Source: JAGORM01 sp964406795 (GTDB taxonomy: Bacteria > Patescibacteriota > Microgenomatia > Levybacterales > GWA1-39-11). From it: a DNA stretch of 64,000 nt. This document shows positions 55,835 to 63,515 of the stretch, in pieces (within the stretch, counting starts at the first letter, position 1; every line of letters begins with the position of its first letter). Under the pieces are notes generated by a model. The model saw only the letters and a list, made by a program, of their open reading frames with translations. It did no database searches and was not told where the DNA came from. Both the position numbers and the translations under genes were made by a program. The stretch spans positions 1 to 64,000 of the forward strand of contig CAYOTA010000003.1 of the NCBI GenBank assembly GCA_964406795.1. The letters run 5' to 3'.

Positions 55835-56545
55835 ATGGCAACAAGAACTACAAAAAACGCAACAAAGAAGGTGGCAGTGCGCAAAAAAACAACTTCAAAA
55901 ACAAGTGTTTCGTCCCCTGTGGTTGAAAAAACATCTACTAAATCTAATTCTTCAATTAAACAATATATAACAAAAAGAAATGGAATTATTCTTTTGGCAA
56001 TCTTTTTGTTAGCATTTGCAATTTATTTCTTCAGAGATTTATTTGTTGCAGCAACTGTAAATGGTCAGCCTATTTCCAGACTTCAGGTAGTACAAGAGCT
56101 TGAAAAACAAAACGGGAAGCAGACGCTTGAGTCATTAGTCACAAAAAATCTTATCTTACAGGAAATGGAAAAAAAGAATATTACTGTTACAAATGAAGAA
56201 GTAACATCTGAAATTAAAAAAATAGAAAGTGCATTAAAAGCTCAGAATAGATCCTTATCTGATGCACTGTCCCAGCAAGGATTGAGTAGGCCAGAGCTTG
56301 AAGATCAATTAAAAATCCAAAAAATGATTGAAAAATTATTTTCAAAAGACGCTGTTGTGTCTGATAAAGAAGTAAATGCATACATAGAAAAAAATAAAGA
56401 TGCACTTCCAACAGATCAAGAGGAAAGCGCTTTAAAGGCAACCATTAAGGAACAATTAAAGCAGCAAAAGCTGACCACAAAGTTCCAGTCATGGTTAGAA
56501 GGAATTCAGAAACAGGCGAAAATCAACTACTACGTGAAATATTAA
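55835..56545 (+). CDS. SurA N-domain chaperone-like protein, membrane-anchored, no PPIase domain
   Basis: This 236-residue protein has a Lys/Thr/Ser-rich cytoplasmic tail (1-48) and a membrane helix about 50-70. Then comes a SurA/trigger-factor-like helical domain: ATVNGQPISRLQVVQELEKQ, LVTKNLILQEMEKKNITVTNEEV in parts, and GLSRPELEDQLKIQKMIEKL. The parvulin isomerase domain that follows in SurA/PrsA is missing. It may act as an extracytoplasmic holdase for secreted proteins. AATAAT ends 7 nt before the ATG. Confidence 0.8.
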   Translation: MATRTTKNATKKVAVRKKTTSKTSVSSPVVEKTSTKSNSSIKQYITKRNGIILLAIFLLAFAIYFFRDLFVAATVNGQPISRLQVVQELEKQNGKQTLESLVTKNLILQEMEKKNITVTNEEVTSEIKKIESALKAQNRSLSDALSQQGLSRPELEDQLKIQKMIEKLFSKDAVVSDKEVNAYIEKNKDALPTDQEESALKATIKEQLKQQKLTTKFQSWLEGIQKQAKINYYVKY

Positions 56546-56620
56546 TTAACGGAGCAGGAGTACCCGAATACTACGTAAGTCTTAAATCTCCGGTTTCATA
56601 AATTCTGATACAATACCTTG

Positions 56621-58342
56621 GTGAAGAAGTTATTGCTTGCTGCATTTCCATTTATTTTTATCATTGGTCTTTCGTTATTTGCCTCTCAAAAACTTTTCAA
56701 TCCACTTTTCTATACTTCTCATGATGGAGAGGGACATGTAATTCGGCTAATTGAATTTAATAAAGCCTTGTCAGATGGTCAATTTCCCGTGCGTCTTGCA
56801 GGACGCGTGAATTACGGGTTATCGTATCCTTTTTTTAATTTTAACTATCCACTCGTTTACTATACGGGTAACGCAATTTACACTCTTGGGCTTTCTTTTA
56901 TTGAATCATTTAAGGCACTATTGTTTATAGCTGTTTTAATTGGTGCATTTGGAGTGTATTTTTTAGTCAAAAGATACTGTGGTGTTTTATCAGGCTTTGT
57001 ATCTTCATTTTTTTATATATTTGCACCGTATACATTTTTAAATATGTATGTGCGTGCAGATGTTGCAGAGCTGTTAGGGTTATCATTTTTTATAATTTTT
57101 ATTGTAAGTATAGATAGTTTTGTAAGGTCTAAAAGAAGCTATTTATTTGTTGTATTTGCATGGTCGTTATTGCTTTTGTCACATAATATTACGGCAGCTA
57201 TTGGAAGTATTTTTGGATGTATATATTTTCTCCTTTTGCTAAAAAATCAAAAAAATAAAAAAAGCATATTTATGAAGTTTGTTGTTGTCGGGTTTCTTGT
57301 AACACTTCTTACTTCGTTTTTTTGGGTACCAATTTTATTTGAAACACAAAAAACTAAACTTATTGAATTAACAGAAGACTATAAACATTTCTTTCCTACC
57401 ATTCAAGAACTTATATATTCTCCATGGGGATTTGGTCCATTTAAAGAAGGTATAAATCCGGGAAAAATGTCGCCGCAATTAGGAATTGTTCACTCATTAG
57501 TTTTTTTGATCAGTATTCCAATTTTGGTACTGTTATTATTAAAAAAGAAAATAGATAACAAGAAAATATTTCTTATGACATTTTTAGGTATTGGACTATT
57601 TAGTTTTTTTATAGCTTCTCCATTTTCAGAATTTCTTTGGGACTTACTTCTACCATTACGTTTTGTACAAATTCCTTGGCGTCTTGTCGGGTATGTTAGT
57701 ATTTCCTCATCAATTTTTGCAGGGTATTTGCTATATGTAATAAAAAACAAAAAATTAAAAATTTTAGTATCAGTACTTCTTTTTATATTGTTACTGTATG
57801 CATCCAGAAACCAAATACGCGTTAATCAATATATATCGTTTAATAATCCTTTTGAAAATTCTTTAACATACGGGCCCAGTACAACTTCTAAAGATGAGCA
57901 TATGCCGCGTCACGCGCCAAGAATTTTTGAGCAACCACCTGAAGGAGACTTGTTTGCAAGCACTTCGGGCACATTTACACGAGAGGTTTGGAAATCCAAT
58001 TATCACAAGTTTTCACTTAATTTAACACAAGACGCAGAGTTTCGGGATAATACGTCATACTTTCCTGGTTGGGAAGTTTATATAGATGGTAAAAAAGCCA
58101 CTTTGCTTTACGCAAAAGATGAATATTATAGATTGCGAGTTTTAGTTCCCAAAGGGCAGCACATTGTTGAGTCAAGATTTGGAGAACCTTGGTATAGGAT
58201 GGTTGCAAATATTGTAAGTATTATAACATTTACTTGTGTTGTTGGATTAGGTATTCTACAATGTGTTTTGTGGCAAAAACAAAAAAAGAAAGACTTTCCG
58301 AAATTGCAGAAGAGATCCTTTCCTGTGAAGAATGCAAAATAG
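56621..58342 (+). CDS. Polytopic membrane protein (6-pyruvoyl-tetrahydropterin-synthase-related/GT-C-like family)
   Basis: This 573-residue protein has about 12 hydrophobic helices and a C-terminal outer domain. Early segments SHDGEGHVIRLIEFNKAL and GQFPVRLAGRVNYGLSYPFFNFNYPL match the family often annotated as 6-pyruvoyl-tetrahydropterin-synthase-related, whose DGxxH and early loop resemble GT-C glycosyltransferases. The tail has YFPGWEVYIDGKKATLL, a YfhO-like ending. It likely moves sugars to an envelope acceptor. GTG at 56621 is preferred over TTG at 56618 because TACAAT ends 6 nt before it. Confidence 0.78.
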   Translation: MKKLLLAAFPFIFIIGLSLFASQKLFNPLFYTSHDGEGHVIRLIEFNKALSDGQFPVRLAGRVNYGLSYPFFNFNYPLVYYTGNAIYTLGLSFIESFKALLFIAVLIGAFGVYFLVKRYCGVLSGFVSSFFYIFAPYTFLNMYVRADVAELLGLSFFIIFIVSIDSFVRSKRSYLFVVFAWSLLLLSHNITAAIGSIFGCIYFLLLLKNQKNKKSIFMKFVVVGFLVTLLTSFFWVPILFETQKTKLIELTEDYKHFFPTIQELIYSPWGFGPFKEGINPGKMSPQLGIVHSLVFLISIPILVLLLLKKKIDNKKIFLMTFLGIGLFSFFIASPFSEFLWDLLLPLRFVQIPWRLVGYVSISSSIFAGYLLYVIKNKKLKILVSVLLFILLLYASRNQIRVNQYISFNNPFENSLTYGPSTTSKDEHMPRHAPRIFEQPPEGDLFASTSGTFTREVWKSNYHKFSLNLTQDAEFRDNTSYFPGWEVYIDGKKATLLYAKDEYYRLRVLVPKGQHIVESRFGEPWYRMVANIVSIITFTCVVGLGILQCVLWQKQKKKDFPKLQKRSFPVKNAK

Positions 58343-58824
58343 ATAGAGTAGGTGTTGCGGTAGTAGGTGAAGGAAACGCTGATGCTGACGTAGTGTTTAT
58401 TGGAGAAGCGCCTGGAAAAACAGAAGCTGAAATAGGAAGACCGTTTATAGGCAGGTCTGGAAAATTACTCAGAAGTCTGATTATTGCATCAGGATTAAAA
58501 GAGGAAGATGTGTACATAACAAGTCCCGTAAAATATTTGCCTGTGTACGTAACTCCCAAACCTTCAGACATCACACATGGCAGAATTCATTTAGAAAAAC
58601 AATTAAATGTTATAGAGCCAAAGTATATTGTGCTCTTAGGAAATACAGCAATTACAGCGGTAATTGGAAAAAAGATACCCGCTTTAACTTCACATGGTAC
58701 CACAATTCGAGAAGGAAACAGGACTTATTACCTAACAATTCATCCGGCTGCCGCAATTAGATTTCAGAAATTTAAAAAAGTAATAGAGGAAGATTTTATA
58801 AAACTCAAAAAATTACTTGGGTGA
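58270..58824 (+). CDS. Uracil-DNA glycosylase family 4-like, C-terminal cluster cysteines missing
   Basis: The protein is 184 residues from GTG 58270, where TACAAT ends 7 nt upstream; a longer in-frame start at ATG 58261 is possible. ADVVFIGEAPGKTEAEIGRPFIGRSGKLL is the family-4 motif A (seen as FIGEAPGKTE, GRPFIGRSG), and TIHPAAAIRF is motif B with the catalytic-loop His. The first cluster pair SCEECKI is present. The second pair, normally in KCRPP and EACxPYL, is replaced by KYLPV and HLEKQL, so a normal 4Fe-4S cluster cannot form. The gene overlaps its neighbour by 73 nt. Confidence 0.85.
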   Translation: MAKTKKERLSEIAEEILSCEECKIDRVGVAVVGEGNADADVVFIGEAPGKTEAEIGRPFIGRSGKLLRSLIIASGLKEEDVYITSPVKYLPVYVTPKPSDITHGRIHLEKQLNVIEPKYIVLLGNTAITAVIGKKIPALTSHGTTIREGNRTYYLTIHPAAAIRFQKFKKVIEEDFIKLKKLLG

Positions 58825-59160
58825 TTTTTCGTGGTCGGAAAGATACTTGTGTTCAATTTTTTTAAGCTTGTCTCCAACCGCACGGTCTATATCCACTCCT
58901 GCTGCTACTGCCAACTGGATGGTGGTAATTATAACATCTGCAAACTCTTCATACATGTGAGTTTTATTAAACTTATCTAATTTTGATTTTCTCTGTAATT
59001 TTAGTATTGCCAGGATATCGTTGCAAAGTTCTCCTACTTCTTCGTTCAGTTTTACCGTTTTAGTTAATACCTCTTTTTCAAGAGGGGAATACAGCTTGTA
59101 GTGGGGCTTTGTTTTATCATTTAGTTCTTTTACTCGTTCCTGAAGACTTTTGAGATTCAT
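58813..59160 (-). CDS. MazG-like nucleotide pyrophosphohydrolase
   Basis: This 115-residue protein begins MNLKSLQERVKELND. It has KLNEEVGELCNDILAILK and MYEEFADVIITTIQLAVAAG, the EExE and ExxD acidic sets that bind Mg in all-alpha NTP pyrophosphatases. It likely hydrolyses non-canonical or excess NTPs. The start is set at 59160 because TATACT ends 6 nt before it; Met at 59166 would abut the -10 box. Only 44 bp separate it from the divergent next gene. Confidence 0.87.
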   Translation of the reverse strand: MNLKSLQERVKELNDKTKPHYKLYSPLEKEVLTKTVKLNEEVGELCNDILAILKLQRKSKLDKFNKTHMYEEFADVIITTIQLAVAAGVDIDRAVGDKLKKIEHKYLSDHEKSPK

Positions 59161-59204
59161 GTGCATAGTATATCACGTTTATAAATACGTGATACAATTA
59201 TTAC

Positions 59205-59600
59205 ATGAGGCGAAAAATTGAGAAAGATGAAGGATTTACTGATGGGGAAGTGGTTGAGAGGTGGAGCGGTAAGAGAATTATTTTGGGACTGACATTATTG
59301 GTAATTTTACTAGTTGGGTCCATTATGTTTATTTCAAATCTTCAGGAAAAAACCTCACAAGTTTTAGGATCTAGGACACAGCTGGAAAAAGCTGCCTTGG
59401 AGCAGGACATAAAACTTCCATCAAAAGAGGCAGCAGAAGACTTACTTGAAACAGCAAAAAAAGAATTAAGTAATTTGACTCCCGAACAGGCTTCAAATTC
59501 AGGAGATATACTAACCAAAATAATTCAAGATATCCAAAAAATTAAAGACGGAGAAACTACTCCTCTTGATACACTGTGTAGTGTGGTGTGTGGAAACTAA
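59205..59600 (+). CDS. Hypothetical single-pass membrane protein of 131 residues
   Basis: It has a basic cytoplasmic start (MRRKIEKDEGFTDGEVVERW), a membrane helix at about residues 28-48, then a helical outer domain ending in DTLCSVVCGN with two cysteines that could form a disulfide. TACAAT ends 6 nt before the ATG. Function unknown. It is followed by structured element C and prfB. Confidence 0.7.
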   Translation: MRRKIEKDEGFTDGEVVERWSGKRIILGLTLLVILLVGSIMFISNLQEKTSQVLGSRTQLEKAALEQDIKLPSKEAAEDLLETAKKELSNLTPEQASNSGDILTKIIQDIQKIKDGETTPLDTLCSVVCGN

Positions 59601-59604
59601 CTCT

Positions 59605-59764
59605 TCCACTTTTCAACCGTAAAAAGTGGAGCAAAAACTCTCGTCACCATCCCGTTCATGCATTTCAGAATTCGATTTTTCACTGAAAGGGCCGGAGAAT
59701 ACCTTTCCCCTTTCCGGGCGTTCAAAATCTCATTCCTCCAAGCTTTCACGGTTTGAAGTGACGA
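59605..59764. repeat. Structured dispersed element, copy C
   Basis: It fills the gap before prfB. The order is CCACTTTT/AAAAAGTGG hairpin with an AACCGT loop as in copy A, GAGCAAAAACTC, CGTCAC (pairs with GTGACG at the far end), TTTTTCACTGAAA, a GCCGGA/TCCGGGC stem, then TTTCCGGGCGTTC as in copy B. Confidence 0.65.
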
Positions 59765-59792
59765 ATATGTATTTACATTGTATAATAGCTTT

Positions 59793-60803
59793 ATGAACAA
59801 CACTGAATTAAAAGAACGCGCAGAGATTATTCTTCAAAAGTTAAATCTTCCTGAAAAAGAAATAGAACTCAAAAAAATAGAAACAGAGAGTATGAGTCCT
59901 GACTTTTGGAAAGATACCCAAAATGCTACCTCTTTGATGAAGGAAATGGGTAATCTTCAAAAAGAATTGGAATCTGCAAGAAGGTTAAAAGAATTATTAG
60001 ACTTAGGGCATTTTTCTGAATTAGAACACTTTATAAAGGATTTAGAGTTGTATTTATATCTGGCAGGTCCTCATGATAAACAGAATGTCATTATGACCAT
60101 CTCAGCGGGTCAGGGCGGAGTGGATGCTATGGATTGGACACAGATGTTGTATAGATTGTATGTTCGCTACTGTGAGAGGCGTGGATGGAAGACTGAGGAG
60201 ATAGATCTGGCAACTGGTGAGGAGGCAGGAATTAAAAAAGTGGCATTTGAAATTAAAGGAGATTTTGCGTATGGATACTTAAAAGGCGAGCAGGGTGTGC
60301 ACAGGCTTGTTAGACTATCTCCGTTTAATTCTGCAAATTTACGACAAACATCATTTGCGCTAATTGAAGTGCTGCCTCAAATAGAAAAGGTTGAGGGACT
60401 TGAGATTAAGGACGATGATTTGGAGTGGGACTTTTTTAGAAGTGGAGGGCATGGTGGGCAAAACGTAAATAAAGTGTCTACTGCAGTGCGGTTAACGCAT
60501 AAGCCGTCAGGGATTATTGTCACATGCTCTCAGGAGCGGTATCAAAACCAAAACCGCGAGAATGCCCTAAAAATGCTGAAAGCGCGGTTATGGGTAAAGC
60601 AAGAAGAGGACCGGGCAAAGGCAGAGAAAGATATGAAAGGTGTCTACATTGCGCCATCATGGGGAAATCAAATTAGGAATTATGTGCTTCACCCATATCA
60701 ATTAGTGAAAGATACAAGAACTGGTATTGAAACCGGAAACACATCAGCCGTATTGGATGGAGACATTGATATATTCATCGAAGCCGAACTCAAAACATCA
60801 TAG
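59793..60803 (+). CDS. prfB: Peptide chain release factor 2
   Basis: This 336-residue protein has the GGQ motif in FFRSGGHGGQNVNKVSTAVR near residue 220 and the SPF tripeptide for UGA recognition in VRLSPFNSANLRQTSFA near 175. YRGYxRRxW-like sequence is seen as YVRYCERRGWK. There is no programmed frameshift: the frame is continuous and starts MNNTELKERAEIIL. RF2 in this genome agrees with TGA being a stop codon. TATAAT ends 6 nt before the ATG, so the mRNA is leaderless and the RF2-type leader frameshift control is absent. Confidence 0.95.
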   Translation: MNNTELKERAEIILQKLNLPEKEIELKKIETESMSPDFWKDTQNATSLMKEMGNLQKELESARRLKELLDLGHFSELEHFIKDLELYLYLAGPHDKQNVIMTISAGQGGVDAMDWTQMLYRLYVRYCERRGWKTEEIDLATGEEAGIKKVAFEIKGDFAYGYLKGEQGVHRLVRLSPFNSANLRQTSFALIEVLPQIEKVEGLEIKDDDLEWDFFRSGGHGGQNVNKVSTAVRLTHKPSGIIVTCSQERYQNQNRENALKMLKARLWVKQEEDRAKAEKDMKGVYIAPSWGNQIRNYVLHPYQLVKDTRTGIETGNTSAVLDGDIDIFIEAELKTS

Positions 60804-60805
60804 GT

Positions 60806-61333
60806 ATGGATATTTTGAATGTTACTATTGAAACCGAAAGATTACTTCTTGTTCCAATCTCAGTTAAGTACTCACAAGAGATTTTTAAAGAATTTACTCC
60901 TGAAATCACTCGTTTCATGTATCCCAAGTCACCAGAAAAAATTGAAGAAACCATGGCGTATATTCTGGACAGGACGGAAAGAATGAAAAAGGGCGAAGAG
61001 ATTGTTATTACAATACTTGATAAAAATACAAAAGAGTTTCTTGGAGGTTCTGGTCTTCATCATCTAAATACGCGTGTGTTGGAGTTTGGTATTTGGATCA
61101 AAAAAGATGCTCATGGACACAAATATGGACAGGAGGCTATTGCAGGGATTAAAAAATGGGCTGAAGATAATTTAGAGTTTGATTATTTTATATATCCTGC
61201 AGATAGAGAAAATATAGCAAGCAGGAAGATCGCTGAATCCTTAGGAGGCAAAGTTCATAAAGAATATAAGCAAGAAAGTTTATCCGGAACACTATTAGAT
61301 GAAGTGGAGTATAGGATTGAAAAGCAAAGCTAG
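60806..61333 (+). CDS. GNAT N-acetyltransferase, RimJ/RimL-like
   Basis: This 175-residue protein begins MDILNVTIETERLLLVPIS. It has IVITILDKNTKEFLGGSGLHHL, VLEFGIWIKKDAHGHKYGQEAI (the acetyl-CoA loop GHKYGQEA, in the position of GxGxGxEA) and ENIASRKIAESLGGKVHKE. It probably acetylates an N-terminus or a small-molecule amine. It starts 2 nt after prfB, so the two are co-transcribed. Confidence 0.85.
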   Translation: MDILNVTIETERLLLVPISVKYSQEIFKEFTPEITRFMYPKSPEKIEETMAYILDRTERMKKGEEIVITILDKNTKEFLGGSGLHHLNTRVLEFGIWIKKDAHGHKYGQEAIAGIKKWAEDNLEFDYFIYPADRENIASRKIAESLGGKVHKEYKQESLSGTLLDEVEYRIEKQS

Positions 61334-61373
61334 AAGGGTTGTAAAAACACTTCAAATATGTTTTACTTAATCT

Positions 61374-61844
61374 ATGGAACAGGAACAGCCTGTTGTTCGT
61401 GCATTTGACGGGAAACCTGCGCAAACGCTAGAACAACCTGGTAATGAGGGTAAGATTATGAGCAAACAAGCGGTACTTATATTTATTGGAATTATTATTC
61501 TAGGAATTGGAACGGGATTTCTTTTGGCTCCTAAAAAGTCAGACGTAACTACCGTAACAGACACCACAAAGCTTGCAAACCTCCCAAAGGGAAGTGTTTT
61601 CGGCTCTCAGGACGAAAAAGCATTCAAGGATTCAGCCGAAGGGATATTACGCGAGGGTGGGATTGAGGGTGAGGGATCTCATCGCTTGGAGCGACCTGGT
61701 GGAGAATCTCAGAATGTGTATATAACCTCATCCGTTTTGGATTTAAATCAGTTAGTAGGAAAAAAAATTAAGGTGTGGGGTCAAACAAACACCGCCCAGA
61801 CAGCGGGATGGTTAATGGATGTTGGACGCGCGCAAATCCTTTAA
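61374..61844 (+). CDS. Hypothetical single-pass membrane protein of 156 residues
   Basis: It has a cytoplasmic N-terminus (1-30), a membrane helix at about 32-52 (AVLIFIGIIILGIGTGFLLA), then an outer domain with KGSVFGSQDEKAFKDSAEG and a small OB-like end with VYITSSVLDLNQLVGKKIKVWG. The last part resembles short nucleic-acid- or ligand-binding beta barrels, which is only suggestive. Function unknown. It lies just before ftsE. Confidence 0.65.
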   Translation: MEQEQPVVRAFDGKPAQTLEQPGNEGKIMSKQAVLIFIGIIILGIGTGFLLAPKKSDVTTVTDTTKLANLPKGSVFGSQDEKAFKDSAEGILREGGIEGEGSHRLERPGGESQNVYITSSVLDLNQLVGKKIKVWGQTNTAQTAGWLMDVGRAQIL

Positions 61845-61876
61845 TTTCCCTTTTTCAAGTTTTATAAAAAAATTCC

Positions 61877-62650
61877 ATGATTTTGTTTCATGAAGTATCA
61901 AAAAAGTACGGTAATGACTATGGAGCACTGGAAAGTGTTTCATTTACTATTCCTCAGGGCGAATTTGCCTATCTAATAGGTCCTACGGGTTCAGGAAAAA
62001 CAACTATTTTTAGGCTTATCATAAGGGATCTTGTGCCAACTGATGGTAACATCATGCTGGGCGAATGGGATATAGTAAAGCTACCCCGTAAAAAAGTACC
62101 TGTTTTAAGACGTAAGGTGGGAGTTATTTTCCAGGATTTAAAACTTTTATTTGATAGAACTGTATCTGAAAACGTTATGTTGCCGCTTTTGTTTTCAGGA
62201 GTAAAGGAAAAAGAGGCGCACGCACGAGCAGCAGAAGCCTTAACTGAAGTAGGGCTTGCAGAAAGCGCTGATAAATTTCCTATTCAGCTTTCAGGAGGAG
62301 AGAGGCAACGGGTAGCCATTGCTCGAGCACTTGTTTTTAGACCTGAGATATTGTTAGCAGATGAACCTACCGGTAACTTAGATATAAAAACATCCCAACA
62401 AATTGTGGACTTGTTAAAAGCAATAAATAAAAAGGGAACCACCATTTTTATGGCAACACACAATGAAGGACTTATAGGTGTGTCCGATAGGGTGATAAAA
62501 TTAGAAAACGGAAAACTTGTGGAGGATAAAAATAAAAAGCAAGAAAAGCCTCATGCACAACCAAAAGAAGAAGACACAAAGCATTCTGAAAAATCAGAAA
62601 GTAAGAAAGAAGAAAAAGAAGAGCAAAAAAAAGAAGAAAAGGAAAAATAA
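61877..62650 (+). CDS. ftsE: Cell division ATP-binding protein FtsE
   Basis: This 257-residue ABC ATPase has Walker A YLIGPTGSGKTTIFRL near residue 36, Q-loop GVIFQDLKLL, signature QLSGGERQRVAIARAL, Walker B ILLADEPTGNLD and H-loop ATHNE. The core ends near residue 218 and is followed by about 40 residues almost all Lys/Glu (from EDKNKKQEKPHAQ), an unusual charged tail. With FtsX it gates peptidoglycan hydrolases at the septum. ftsX begins 1 nt after the stop. Confidence 0.95.
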   Translation: MILFHEVSKKYGNDYGALESVSFTIPQGEFAYLIGPTGSGKTTIFRLIIRDLVPTDGNIMLGEWDIVKLPRKKVPVLRRKVGVIFQDLKLLFDRTVSENVMLPLLFSGVKEKEAHARAAEALTEVGLAESADKFPIQLSGGERQRVAIARALVFRPEILLADEPTGNLDIKTSQQIVDLLKAINKKGTTIFMATHNEGLIGVSDRVIKLENGKLVEDKNKKQEKPHAQPKEEDTKHSEKSESKKEEKEEQKKEEKEK

Positions 62651-62651
62651 T

Positions 62652-63515
62652 ATGTATCTTAAAACTGTTGCCAAATATATAAGACGCTCGCCATATCAAG
62701 CAATTTCGGCATTGCTCATTATGACGCTTACTTTTTTTGTTATAACATGTTTTGCGTTTCTGACAATAATTTCTGTTCGTCTCATAGATTATTTAGAATC
62801 TCGTCCCCAATTAACCGTGTTTTTTACAGATATAGCAACCTCTGAGGATATTGTTGCTTTAAGATCCCAACTTGAGCAGACACAAAAAACTGTGTCAGTT
62901 AAGTATATTTCAAAAGAGGAAGCGTTGCAGATTTATCAACAGCAAAATAAAAATGATCCCATTTTACTAGATCTTGTTACAGCTGAAGTGCTTCCAGCAT
63001 CTCTTGAAATCCAAACCTTACAAGCGGAAGACCTTTCCTCACTCGTCCCTATTGTGAAAGATGCTCCCAGCGTTGAAGAGATTGTATACCAACAAGATAT
63101 AGTAGATAAGCTTATTGCCTGGACAAATGGTTTGCGTATTGCAGGAGTTGGCATTATTTCGATTCTTATTGTAGTATCTATCTTTGTAATACTTACGATA
63201 ATTGGAATTAAGATTACGATTAGGCGTGAGGAAATTGAAATAATGAAGCTTATAGGAGCTTCAAATTGGTTTATAAGAACTCCGTTTTTACTTGAAGGAA
63301 TGTTCTATGGATTTACGGGAGCACTCTTAGGATGGGCATTTTCATATGGAATACTAGTTTTTTTGACTCCGCAAATCTCTTCTTTTCTCCAGGGGATGCC
63401 AGTATTCCCTATTTCGTATATTTTAGTTTTGGAAGTTTTGGGAGTACAGCTTATTGTCGCATGTATGCTAGGTGCATTTGCAAGTTTCATGGCAGTTTTG
63501 CGCTACCTTAAGTAA
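62652..63515 (+). CDS. ftsX: Cell division protein FtsX
   Basis: This 287-residue protein begins MYLKTVAKYIRRSPYQAISA. It has four membrane helices: one near 20-42, then three in the C-terminal half, with the outer loop of about 115 residues that contacts hydrolase activators between the first and second. EIEIMKLIGASNWFIRTPFLLEGMFYG (in parts) is the conserved coupling segment that meets FtsE. A longer frame from 62517 lies inside ftsE's charged tail and is rejected. The stop TAATG overlaps the next ATG. Confidence 0.95.
   Translation: MYLKTVAKYIRRSPYQAISALLIMTLTFFVITCFAFLTIISVRLIDYLESRPQLTVFFTDIATSEDIVALRSQLEQTQKTVSVKYISKEEALQIYQQQNKNDPILLDLVTAEVLPASLEIQTLQAEDLSSLVPIVKDAPSVEEIVYQQDIVDKLIAWTNGLRIAGVGIISILIVVSIFVILTIIGIKITIRREEIEIMKLIGASNWFIRTPFLLEGMFYGFTGALLGWAFSYGILVFLTPQISSFLQGMPVFPISYILVLEVLGVQLIVACMLGAFASFMAVLRYLK

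Noticed and set aside
59778..59800. Programmed frameshift at the start of prfB
   Set aside because: The RF2 frame is continuous from ATG 59793, with no CUUUGA-type slippery site or Shine-Dalgarno-like stimulator.
62517..62651. Longer ftsX start inside ftsE
   Set aside because: The extra 45 residues are an out-of-frame reading of the Lys/Glu-coding tail of ftsE; MYLKTVAKYIRR is the canonical FtsX start.
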